In this document: positions 1 to 6,880 of the stretch, one piece after another
Layout: the number at the start of each line of letters is the position of its first letter
Numbering within the stretch: the first letter of the stretch is position 1
DNA from: JAAZXR01 sp040265175
GTDB lineage: Bacteria; Myxococcota_A; Polyangia; Nannocystales; Nannocystaceae
Direction: 5' to 3'
DNA length: 13,661 bases
Assembly (NCBI GenBank): GCA_040265175.1
Contig: JBDQGY010000110.1
Coordinates: 1 to 13,661, forward strand
Translations under genes and position numbers: made by a program
Notes under the pieces: generated by a model
Told to the model about the DNA's origin: nothing
Database searches by the model: none
What the model saw: only the letters and a program-made list of their open reading frames with translations

Positions 1-524
<524 letters not shown>

Positions 525-599
525 GCCGCCTCCGGGCCCTCTCCGCCGGAGCCGCGTCGTGACCGCCCCTCGCCGTGGCAGTTGAGCCCCAACTCCTGC

Positions 600-605
600 T
601 AGGGT
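600..605 (+). promoter_or_regulatory. Putative -10 element (TAGGGT) of aroC, leaderless arrangement
   Basis: TAGGGT ends 7 nt before the aroC ATG at 613, so transcription would be expected to begin at or next to the A of the start codon. No purine-rich ribosome binding site precedes the ATG. A TTGAGC at 582-587 resembles a -35 box but is only 12 nt away, which is too close. The element is supported mainly by the same arrangement at several other genes in this window. Confidence 0.5.
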
Positions 606-612
606 CCTCGCG

Positions 613-1728
613 ATGAGCGGCAATTCCCGAGGCGAGAGGTTTCGCGTCACAACCTTCGGCGAGTCGCACGGCGGCGGCGTCGGCGTGGTCATCGATGGAT
701 GTCCTGCTGGGGTCCCCTTCCCCCTCGAAGAGATCGCCGCACAACTCGCCCGCCGACGACCTGGGCAAAGCCACCTCTCCACCCAACGCAAGGAAGACGA
801 CGTGCCCGAGCTGCTGAGCGGCGTCTGTCCGCAGACCGGCGCCACGCTCGGCACCCCCATCACCCTTGTTGTGCGCAACAAGGACGCGCGAAGCGATCAT
901 TATAAGGACATGGCGAAGCTGTATCGCCCGTCGCACGCGGATTACACCTACGAGGCACGCTTCGGCCTCCGCGCGCCGAGCGGTGGAGGTCGAGCCTCCG
1001 CCCGTGAGACCGTAGGACGCGTGGCCGCCGGCGCCCTCGCCCAAGCCCTTCTCCAGAGGGCGCACGGCATCGAAATCATCGCGTGGGTGGACCAGGTCGC
1101 CGATGTATACGCGGGCGGTGTGGATGAGGACATGGTCACCCGCGACGAGGTTGACGCCACCGTGGTCCGCTGCCCGGATCCCGACGCTGCGGCGGCGATG
1201 GAGGCCACCATCGTCGCGGCCCGTAAGGCGGGCGACTCGGTGGGCGGCGCCATTCGCTGCGTCGCGCGGGGTGTACCTCCGGGCTGGGGCGCGCCGGTCT
1301 TCGACAAGATCACCGCGGACCTCGCCGGCGCCCTCATGAGCCTACCGGCGACGCGCGGTGTCGAGTTTGGGGAGGGTTTCGCCGCCACCACCATGCGCGG
1401 GTCGACGCACAACGACGCATTCACAACCTCCGACGGCACCATCGTGACCGCTACAAATCGCAGCGGCGGCGTGCAAGGCGGCATCACCACGGGCGCCCCT
1501 CTCCGGATGCGCGTGGGGTTCAAGCCCGTCGCGACCATCTTCCAACCCCAGCAGACCGTGACGAGCGAGGGCGAAGAGGTCACGTTTCAACCCGCCAAGG
1601 GCCGCCACGACCCCTGCGTTTTGCCCCGCGCCGTTCCCATGGTCGAGGCCATGGTCGCGTTGGTGCTCGCGGACCAGATGCTGCGATCCCTCGGCGCCCG
1701 CGAGGCTGACCTGAGGGTCAGCCCGTGA
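613..1728 (+). CDS. aroC: Chorismate synthase
   Basis: This enzyme converts 5-enolpyruvylshikimate-3-phosphate to chorismate with reduced FMN, the last step of the shikimate pathway in the cytoplasm. The 371-residue length is normal for the family. All three family signatures are present: GESHGGGVGVVIDGCPAG at residues 16-33, GGGRASARETVGRVAAGA at 124-141, and the segment starting RHDPC at 331-347. The conserved active-site histidines correspond to H19 (ESHG) and H108 (RPSHAD). The NRSGGVQGG stretch at 282-290 fits the flavin-binding region. The ATG at 613 puts the first conserved strand at the usual distance from the N-terminus. The stop codon is shared as GTGA with the next gene, implying co-transcription and translational coupling. 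A TAGGGT element 7 nt upstream suggests a leaderless transcript. No other aro genes are visible. Confidence 0.97.
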   Translation: MSGNSRGERFRVTTFGESHGGGVGVVIDGCPAGVPFPLEEIAAQLARRRPGQSHLSTQRKEDDVPELLSGVCPQTGATLGTPITLVVRNKDARSDHYKDMAKLYRPSHADYTYEARFGLRAPSGGGRASARETVGRVAAGALAQALLQRAHGIEIIAWVDQVADVYAGGVDEDMVTRDEVDATVVRCPDPDAAAAMEATIVAARKAGDSVGGAIRCVARGVPPGWGAPVFDKITADLAGALMSLPATRGVEFGEGFAATTMRGSTHNDAFTTSDGTIVTATNRSGGVQGGITTGAPLRMRVGFKPVATIFQPQQTVTSEGEEVTFQPAKGRHDPCVLPRAVPMVEAMVALVLADQMLRSLGAREADLRVSP

Positions 1729-2309
1729 GCCAACTTCGCCTGGTGGCCGCCAAGGACGACACCTCGACACGAGGCGGGCCGGTGACCCCACGAGACCACG
1801 GTCAAGGCCCCGTGCCCTTCTCTATCGCGCAGCGGCTGAAGGCGGGTGAAGCGGTGGTCTGGTGGGGAAGCGTCGACGGCATGAGATGGCGCGCGCCTGC
1901 GGTGCTCGCGGCCATCGGCGCGGGCGTATTCTTGCTCGTGGGAGTCGCGGTCCCTGAGTTGTGGCAACAGCCCCCGCGCGAGCTCCTCCGCGCCTTCGCC
2001 GTGTGCGTCGCCCCGGGAGCCGCCCAAGCCCTCCGAAACTGGCTCGGGCGTCGCGCGGTCGTGGTCACAGATACGGCGATCCTCGATGAGGATCCCAACG
2101 GGCGTGGCGACCGGATCGGCATCGGCAACATCCGCTGCATCCGTCGTGACTGGGGCACGGGAGGGGTCTTGGTGGAGGGCGCCGCACACCGCGTCAAGAT
2201 TCCGCCCTCCCTCGTTCACGAGACACGCGCCCACGTCCTGCGCCAGCGCTCGGTGGTGATCATGCGCGACGAGGACGCCCTCGACGATCGCCTCGGCTGG
2301 CTCCGCTAG
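1725..2309 (+). CDS. Small two-helix membrane protein, possibly bacterial PH-like domain
   Basis: A GTG start at 1725 overlaps the aroC stop (GTGA), so the gene is probably translated by coupling from aroC. The 194-residue protein has a hydrophilic N-terminus and a segment LKAGEAVVWWGS at 38-49. Two hydrophobic stretches follow at about 57-78 and 87-104. After them comes a soluble domain with VVVTDTAIL at 112-120, IGIGNIRCIRRDW at 131-143 and a beta-like GGVLVEG run. A GE-x-V-x-W segment, two helices and a V-V-T-D strand are the layout of bacterial PH-domain (bPH/YdbS-like) membrane proteins, but the match is from memory and partial. Its C-terminus interlocks with the facing oxidoreductase gene: the two stop codons share the tetramer CTAG at 2306-2309. 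Its role next to aroC is unknown. Confidence 0.72.
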   Translation: MSQLRLVAAKDDTSTRGGPVTPRDHGQGPVPFSIAQRLKAGEAVVWWGSVDGMRWRAPAVLAAIGAGVFLLVGVAVPELWQQPPRELLRAFAVCVAPGAAQALRNWLGRRAVVVTDTAILDEDPNGRGDRIGIGNIRCIRRDWGTGGVLVEGAAHRVKIPPSLVHETRAHVLRQRSVVIMRDEDALDDRLGWLR

Positions 2310-3334
2310 CGGTGATCGTCCGGGCGCAAGAGCACCTTACCAAAGCTTGCGCGCGACTGGAGATATGCGTGGGCGTCCCCCGCCTGCTCGAAGCTGAATG
2401 CGCGGTCGACCACGGGCGCGAAGGTCCCCGCGTCGACTAGGTCGACGATCTCTTGGAAGATCTCGCGGATCACCGTCGCCTCTTCCCACAGATGACCGAG
2501 GTTCAGTCCAAACACCCCCCGGTTGTCGTTCATCAGTGACACCGGCGAGAAGCGCCGCATCTTCACCGCCCCCGCCAACACCGCCGCGATGCTGCGACGG
2601 GTGCCGGGCGCGAAGCTACTCGCGCCGAACATGCACAACCGCCCCATCGGGGCCAAACACGCGTAGCTCCGCTGAAACGAGGCCCCCCCGATCGGATCGA
2701 GCACCACGTCGACTCCCCGCCCGTCGGTGATCTCACGCACCCGAGTGACCACATCGTCCGCGCGGGAATCAACGCACGCCAGGGCACCCGCCTCACGCAA
2801 ACGCGCATGCTTGCCCGCGCTCGCCGACGCGACCACCTTCGCGCCCACGCTCCTGCAGATTTGCATGGCCGCTTGCCCCACGCCTCCCGCGGCGGAGTGC
2901 ACCAGGACAAGCTCGCCCGCTCGCACGGACGCCTGGCGCCGCAGCATCAACCACGCGGTGAGATAATTGACGGGGATGGCCGCCGCGGTCTCGACGTCCA
3001 CTCCATCTGGCAACGGAACGAAGTGCTGCACGGGACCCGCGACCACCGACGCGTACCCTCCAAATCGTGTGAGGCCCACGACACGCTGCCCCGGCTGGAA
3101 CTCGCGAACCGAGCCCCCCACGGCGCGCACGATCCCTGCCACCTCATATCCCACCACGCAAGGGAGCGGCGGCGCGTCGGGGTACAGGCCCATCCGCGCC
3201 ATGACGTCCGCGAAATTGACGCCCGCCGCTTTCACGTCCACGAGCACCTCACGGTCCCCACACTTCGGGTCGGGGGCGTCTCGCACTTCGAGGACCTCGG
3301 AGCCGCCGCGTCGGGGAATCCACACCTGCTGCAT
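2306..3334 (-). CDS. Zinc-independent NADPH:quinone oxidoreductase-like protein (MDR superfamily, VAT-1-like)
   Basis: The 342-residue protein is a medium-chain dehydrogenase/reductase. The N-terminal GroES-like domain carries AAGVNFADVMARMGLYPD at 36-53. The Rossmann domain carries the dinucleotide-binding motif HSAAGGVGQAA at 146-156. No catalytic-zinc cysteine or histidine set is visible, so it belongs with quinone reductases rather than zinc alcohol dehydrogenases. The C-terminal region (VSLMNDNRGVFGLNLGHLW, 265-283) with the closing FEQAGDAH and GKVLL segments resembles the VAT-1 branch, which is usually longer in animals. A cytoplasmic NADPH-dependent reduction of quinones or enones is the family role; the substrate cannot be read from the sequence. 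The ATG at 3334 is supported by TAGGTT exactly 6 nt upstream. It is divergent from proB and convergent with the preceding membrane-protein gene. Confidence 0.9.
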   Translation of the reverse strand: MQQVWIPRRGGSEVLEVRDAPDPKCGDREVLVDVKAAGVNFADVMARMGLYPDAPPLPCVVGYEVAGIVRAVGGSVREFQPGQRVVGLTRFGGYASVVAGPVQHFVPLPDGVDVETAAAIPVNYLTAWLMLRRQASVRAGELVLVHSAAGGVGQAAMQICRSVGAKVVASASAGKHARLREAGALACVDSRADDVVTRVREITDGRGVDVVLDPIGGASFQRSYACLAPMGRLCMFGASSFAPGTRRSIAAVLAGAVKMRRFSPVSLMNDNRGVFGLNLGHLWEEATVIREIFQEIVDLVDAGTFAPVVDRAFSFEQAGDAHAYLQSRASFGKVLLRPDDHR

Positions 3335-3340
3335 GCGAGG

Positions 3341-3346
3341 AACCTA
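3341..3346 (-). promoter_or_regulatory. Putative -10 element (TAGGTT) of the quinone oxidoreductase gene
   Basis: On the minus strand TAGGTT is followed by exactly 6 nt and then the ATG at 3334, predicting a transcript that starts at the start codon. There is no ribosome binding site. A -35 at the standard 17 nt spacing would be TGGCGT (3364-3369), a weak match that coincides with one arm of a palindrome. Confidence 0.55.
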
Positions 3347-3354
3347 CGCGGTTT

Positions 3355-3369
3355 TGGCGTGCCACGCCA
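3355..3369. promoter_or_regulatory. Palindrome TGGCGT-GCC-ACGCCA in the divergent promoter region, possible operator
   Basis: Two perfect 6-bp inverted arms are separated by 3 bp in the 128-bp gap between the divergent quinone oxidoreductase and proB genes. The palindrome sits between and over the predicted -35 and -10 of the oxidoreductase promoter, where a dimeric regulator could block RNA polymerase. GC-rich short palindromes arise by chance in such a genome, and no regulator gene is adjacent, so this remains a candidate. Confidence 0.3.
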
Positions 3370-3462
3370 CGACTGCGAGCTACGACGACTCCCGAGGATC
3401 CGGCGCCAGAAGGGGTTTGTGGCCCGGTGGAGTCCTCGGCGGTGCTGTGGCACCCTCGGGCC

Positions 3463-4620
3463 ATGCTGTCGCGGGAAAGACTCGCACGATCGAGCCGCAT
3501 CGTGATCAAGGTGGGCACCCAGGTGGTGACCCACGAAGGCGGCTTCGCCCTGGGACGGATCTCGAGCATCCTCGAGGACATCGCGACCCTACGCGCCGCC
3601 GGCCGCGAGGTGATGCTGGTGAGCAGCGGCGCCGTGGGCCTTGGGGCGCGAGCTCTCGATCGGCCGCGCCCCACCTCCCTCGGCATGCGACAGGCCTTCG
3701 CTGCGGTGGGGCAAGGACGCCTCACAGGTCTGTACGATCAACTCTTCGGCGCCATGGGAATCAAATCGGCGCAGGTGCTGCTGTCTCAAGACGACCTCGG
3801 AGATCCCGATCGAGCGCTGTGTCTGCGGACGACCTTGCTGCGGCTGCTTGAGCTGCAGGTTGTCCCTATCCTCAACGAGAATGACAGCGTGTCGGTGCGC
3901 GAGCTCACCCAGCACCCGTCACCATCTGGTCCCGACGCGCCGCTGTCCTTCGGTGACAACGACGGCCTCTCCGCGCACGTCGCCAGCGCGCTGGGTGCGG
4001 ACCTCCTCGTGATCTTGACGGACGTAGACGGCATGTACACCCGCAACCCCTCTGAGGACTTGAGCGCCTCGAAGATCTCGCAGATCGAAGAGATCGACGC
4101 GTCCTTGATCGCGCGGTGCTCTGGCGGATCCGCCGGGGGCACCGGCGGCATGGCCTCCAAGCTGAAGGCCGCCGCCACCGCCACCGCCAGAGGCGTCGAC
4201 GTGATCATCGCCAGCGGAATGGAGCCGGGGACCGTCGGGAGCATCATCCGCGGCGACGACGTGGGGACGTGGATCGTGACCCCCTCGCCCGCGAGCGACC
4301 GGAGACGGCGAATCGTGCTGGGTGGAGAGGCCGACGGCGTCATCGTGATCAACGACGGCGCCATCGAAGCGCTAGAGCGTAACAAAGCCTCCTTGCTCCC
4401 GGTGGGTGTGGTCTCCGTGGAGGGCGAGTTTTCTCAAGGCTCGCTCGTTGAACTGAGGGACTCCCACGGGCGAGTCCGCGGTCGCGGACTCACCAACTAC
4501 GACGGGGACGCGTGTCGTCGCATCGCTGGGCTTCAAAGTGAAGACATCACGGCGTGCTTGGGCTGGAAGGGCTACGACGCTCTCATCACGCGAGACAACC
4601 TCGTCATGGGAGAACGATGA
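3463..4620 (+). CDS. proB: Glutamate 5-kinase with C-terminal PUA domain
   Basis: ProB phosphorylates glutamate to gamma-glutamyl phosphate using ATP, the first and usually proline-inhibited step of proline synthesis. From the ATG at 3463 the protein has 385 residues, standard for the two-domain form. The amino-acid kinase domain shows KVGTQ at 16-20, SSGAVGLG at 54-61, NEND at 138-141, SFGDND at 162-167, TDVDGMYTRNP at 186-196 and GTGGMASKLKAA at 226-237. A PUA domain follows at about 283-381. An in-frame GTG at 3427 with AGAAGGGG 11 nt before it would add 12 residues. I prefer 3463 because the kinase core begins about ten residues after it, as is usual. The stop overlaps the proA start (ATGA), so the two are coupled. 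A small hairpin (GGTGC/GCACC, 3441-3454) lies just before the ATG. Confidence 0.95.
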   Translation: MLSRERLARSSRIVIKVGTQVVTHEGGFALGRISSILEDIATLRAAGREVMLVSSGAVGLGARALDRPRPTSLGMRQAFAAVGQGRLTGLYDQLFGAMGIKSAQVLLSQDDLGDPDRALCLRTTLLRLLELQVVPILNENDSVSVRELTQHPSPSGPDAPLSFGDNDGLSAHVASALGADLLVILTDVDGMYTRNPSEDLSASKISQIEEIDASLIARCSGGSAGGTGGMASKLKAAATATARGVDVIIASGMEPGTVGSIIRGDDVGTWIVTPSPASDRRRRIVLGGEADGVIVINDGAIEALERNKASLLPVGVVSVEGEFSQGSLVELRDSHGRVRGRGLTNYDGDACRRIAGLQSEDITACLGWKGYDALITRDNLVMGER

Positions 4621-5918
4621 ACACCGTCCATCAACGCATCGCGCACGCCGCAGACGTCACCCCCACCCTCGCTGCGCTCGACGGCGCCCAGCGCAGCGCG
4701 CTGCTGGCCGCGCTCGCCGACGCCCTCGACGACCCCGCGCTCATGCGCCCCGTGCTCGACGCCAACGCTGTCGACATGAAGGACGCCCAGCTCGCCCTGG
4801 AAGCGGGAGACCTCTCCGAGGCGTTGGTGGCTCGGCTCGTCCTCTCCCCGTCAAAACTTGCGAGCCTCAGCGCAGGACTCCGCACCCTCGCTACCCAACC
4901 GGAGATCGTGAACAGCCGCATCACGCATCGCGAGCTCTCGCCGGGGCTCCTCCTTGAGCAGCGCAGGCACCCCCTCGGAGTCATCGGCGTGGTCTTCGAA
5001 GCGCGCCCCGACGCGCTCCCCCAAATTGTGGGGCTCGCCCTCAAGAGCGGCAACGCCATCGTCTTGAAGGGTGGAAGAGAAGCGGCCCGCACCAACGCCG
5101 CGATGACGGCCACAATTCACCAGGTGCTCCGCGGCGCCAACCTACCTGTCGCCGCTGTGACTTTGCTAGAGGACCGCGCCGAGTTCCGAGAGTTATTGGC
5201 CCAAGACGCCTGTGTTGATCTCCTCATCGCGCGAGGGTCTGGCGCCTTTGTGCGCATGGTCCAAGACTCCACAAAGATTCCCGTCCTCGGACACGCGGAG
5301 GGCCTGTGCCATATCTACCTTCATGAAGACGCGAACCCCGAGATGGCGGCGGCGGTGGTGGTGGACGCAAAGACCACCTACCCAGCCGCCTGCAACGCGG
5401 TGGAGACCCTGCTGTGGCACACCGCCGCGGCGCCAGCGATCGACGCTACCCTGGCGGCACTCCACGCCCGAGGTGTGCAACTGCGAGGCTGTGAAGCCAC
5501 CATGGCCCGACACGCTGCGGTGCGCGCCGCCACCTCCGATGACTGGAGCGCTGAGTACTCTGACCTCGTGATCTCAGTGCGCGCGGTGGCCGATGAGAAC
5601 GCCGCCTTGGCCCACATTCGCACCTTTGGATCAGGCCACACCGAGGCGGTCGTCACACAAAGCGACGCCCTCGCGGAGCGCTTCATCCAGCGGGTAGACG
5701 CGGCGTGCATCTTTCACAACGTGTCCACACGATTCTCGGACGGGCTTCGCTTCGGACTCGGTGGGGAGGTGGGTATCTCGACGGGAAAACTGCACGCGCG
5801 AGGTCCGGTGGGAGTGGAAGGCCTGATGACCACACGATGGTTGCTGCGAGGGCACGGGGACCTCTCTGAGGACTTCGATTCAAAGTCCCGCATCTTTACG
5901 CACCGTGACCTCGATTGA
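4617..5918 (+). CDS. proA: Gamma-glutamyl phosphate reductase (glutamate-5-semialdehyde dehydrogenase)
   Basis: ProA reduces the unstable gamma-glutamyl phosphate made by ProB to glutamate-5-semialdehyde with NADPH. The ATG at 4617 overlaps the proB stop as ATGA and gives a 433-residue protein, slightly longer than many ProAs. The aldehyde-dehydrogenase-like catalytic cysteine is C259 in YPAACNAVETLL. Other family landmarks are GVIGVVFEARPDALPQI (121-137), KSGNAIVLKGG (143-153), IPVLGHAEGLCHIY (221-234), and near the C-terminus LGGEVGISTGKLHARGP. The open frame extends further upstream inside proB, but that segment is not ProA-like. Tight coupling fits the known need to channel a labile intermediate. 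About 16 nt past the stop is a short inverted repeat (TGCCAG/CTGGCA) without a T-run. Confidence 0.97.
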   Translation: MNTVHQRIAHAADVTPTLAALDGAQRSALLAALADALDDPALMRPVLDANAVDMKDAQLALEAGDLSEALVARLVLSPSKLASLSAGLRTLATQPEIVNSRITHRELSPGLLLEQRRHPLGVIGVVFEARPDALPQIVGLALKSGNAIVLKGGREAARTNAAMTATIHQVLRGANLPVAAVTLLEDRAEFRELLAQDACVDLLIARGSGAFVRMVQDSTKIPVLGHAEGLCHIYLHEDANPEMAAAVVVDAKTTYPAACNAVETLLWHTAAAPAIDATLAALHARGVQLRGCEATMARHAAVRAATSDDWSAEYSDLVISVRAVADENAALAHIRTFGSGHTEAVVTQSDALAERFIQRVDAACIFHNVSTRFSDGLRFGLGGEVGISTGKLHARGPVGVEGLMTTRWLLRGHGDLSEDFDSKSRIFTHRDLD

Positions 5919-6151
5919 TGGCGGCGTCGACCGTGCCAGGGCTGGCATTGCGACCGGTCCCAGAGGCCGAGCGGTGCGACGCAGCGTGTGTACCGAGACG
6001 GTTTGAGGCAGCCACATGCTCTCCCCTCACGGGCAGGCCGGGCCAACGCTTCAAGCGCCCATCCGCGAGACACCTGGAGGCCTACGGCCCCCCCGGTGGA
6101 CGCCCGCATCCGAGGTCGCAGGGACCTCAACAACGAGCGTCGGCTCAAGCG

Positions 6152-6178
6152 CCGGCCTCAGAACCCTCCTAAGGCCGG
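6152..6178. terminator. Weak candidate hairpin between convergent proA and ydcF-like genes
   Basis: CCGGCCT at 6152-6158 and AGGCCGG at 6172-6178 form a 7-bp GC-only stem with a 13-nt loop that contains the last codons and stop of the minus-strand gene. Neither strand has a following T-run, so it is not a standard intrinsic terminator. Together with the small repeat at 5934-5947 it is the only structure I see in the 250-bp gap 5919-6168, which otherwise shows no convincing gene. Confidence 0.25.
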
Positions 6179-6795
6179 TCACTCCAGGGACGGGACGGCG
6201 CCGCGTCGCCGTCGCTGCGCCGGTGCCATGCCCAAAAGTGCAATAGCGCCGCCCCCTCTCGAAGCCAAAACCTCACCCAGGTCCATCTCGACTGGTGGAG
6301 AACCCGGCGACTCGGCGACGGGGACGCCCGCATCGAGAGCGCACTCGCCATGGCCATGGCTCGTCTCAAGTGCAGCGCGTCCGAAACGATCACCGCCGTG
6401 GTTGCATTCATGGCGTCCATGATCGCGAGGGCCTCCACCAAGTTGGTCCACGTCGACGTGGAGCGAGTCTCACACCGCATGGCCTCCACAGGCACACCGA
6501 GGCGGCGCGCATAACTCATGGCCACCTCCGACTCCGCCCTCGGGGCCCCCGCGGGCCTGCCCCCCGTGAAGATGAGCGCAGGCGCCCGTTCCGACTCGTA
6601 CAATCGCACCGCCTGCTCAATCCTCCGAGCGAACACCGGGCTCGGGTCCTCCCCTTGCACCGCCGCACCCAACACGATGATGACGTCTGCGCGGCGCCCC
6701 GTCCCTCGCCTCCTCGCCCCGCGGAGCACCGCCCCGCACGCGCAGATGAACGCCGCGAGGACGCACATGGACAGCGTGGAGAGGATGCGAAGCAC
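6169..6795 (-). CDS. DUF218 / YdcF-SanA-ElyC family envelope protein
   Basis: The 208-residue protein starts with a hydrophobic stretch (residues 2-24, ending AFICACG). This is a signal anchor, or a non-ideal lipobox with Cys20. The DUF218 fold follows at about 37-165. Its landmarks are DVIIVLGAAV (37-46), the FTGGR turn (76-80), ESE at 88-90, the ETRSTSTWTNLVEA segment (109-122) and VSDALHLRRA (137-146). Relatives such as ElyC and SanA act in the envelope of Gram-negative bacteria and affect peptidoglycan or lipid-carrier metabolism and permeability; the reaction is not settled for the family. The start is the GTG at 6795, with TAGACT 8 nt upstream and no ribosome binding site. An ATG at 6768 is possible but cuts into the hydrophobic segment. 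It lies 85 bp downstream of the hexapeptide-repeat gene on the same strand, so co-transcription is possible. Confidence 0.85.
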   Translation of the reverse strand: MLRILSTLSMCVLAAFICACGAVLRGARRRGTGRRADVIIVLGAAVQGEDPSPVFARRIEQAVRLYESERAPALIFTGGRPAGAPRAESEVAMSYARRLGVPVEAMRCETRSTSTWTNLVEALAIMDAMNATTAVIVSDALHLRRAMAMASALSMRASPSPSRRVLHQSRWTWVRFWLREGAALLHFWAWHRRSDGDAAPSRPWSDRP

Positions 6796-6803
6796 AGGCC
6801 GAG

Positions 6804-6809
6804 AGTCTA
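6804..6809 (-). promoter_or_regulatory. Putative -10 element (TAGACT) of the DUF218 gene
   Basis: Read on the minus strand, TAGACT ends 8 nt before the GTG at 6795. This fits the leaderless or near-leaderless spacing of the neighbouring genes but is 1-2 nt longer, and no -35 match is visible. It would allow transcription independent of the upstream repeat gene. Confidence 0.35.
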
Positions 6810-6880
6810 CGCCAACATCCCTCCGTGATGTGGCCGCCAGGCCTCGGCGCCTCGCGTCTCCGACCCAACCGCCTCACCGT

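Noticed and set aside
530..551. Hairpin CTCCGG/CCGGAG after the Cys-rich gene as a terminator
   Set aside because: The stem is only 6 bp with a 10-nt loop and no T-run; such structures are common by chance in GC-rich DNA.
3427..3462. GTG start for proB 12 codons upstream, with AGAAGGGG before it
   Set aside because: Not excluded, but the purine tract is 11 nt away and the added residues do not resemble ProB N-termini; the ATG at 3463 fits the family better.
5934..5947. TGCCAG-GG-CTGGCA after proA as an intrinsic terminator
   Set aside because: The loop would be too tight for all six pairs and no T-run follows. It is noted only as a weak structure.
5915..6172. An 85-codon plus-strand frame overlapping the proA stop, and a minus-strand frame 5714-6148
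   Set aside because: Both are Pro/Arg/Ala-rich without hydrophobic patterning. The plus-strand frame would need a TTG start, and neither has a ribosome binding site.
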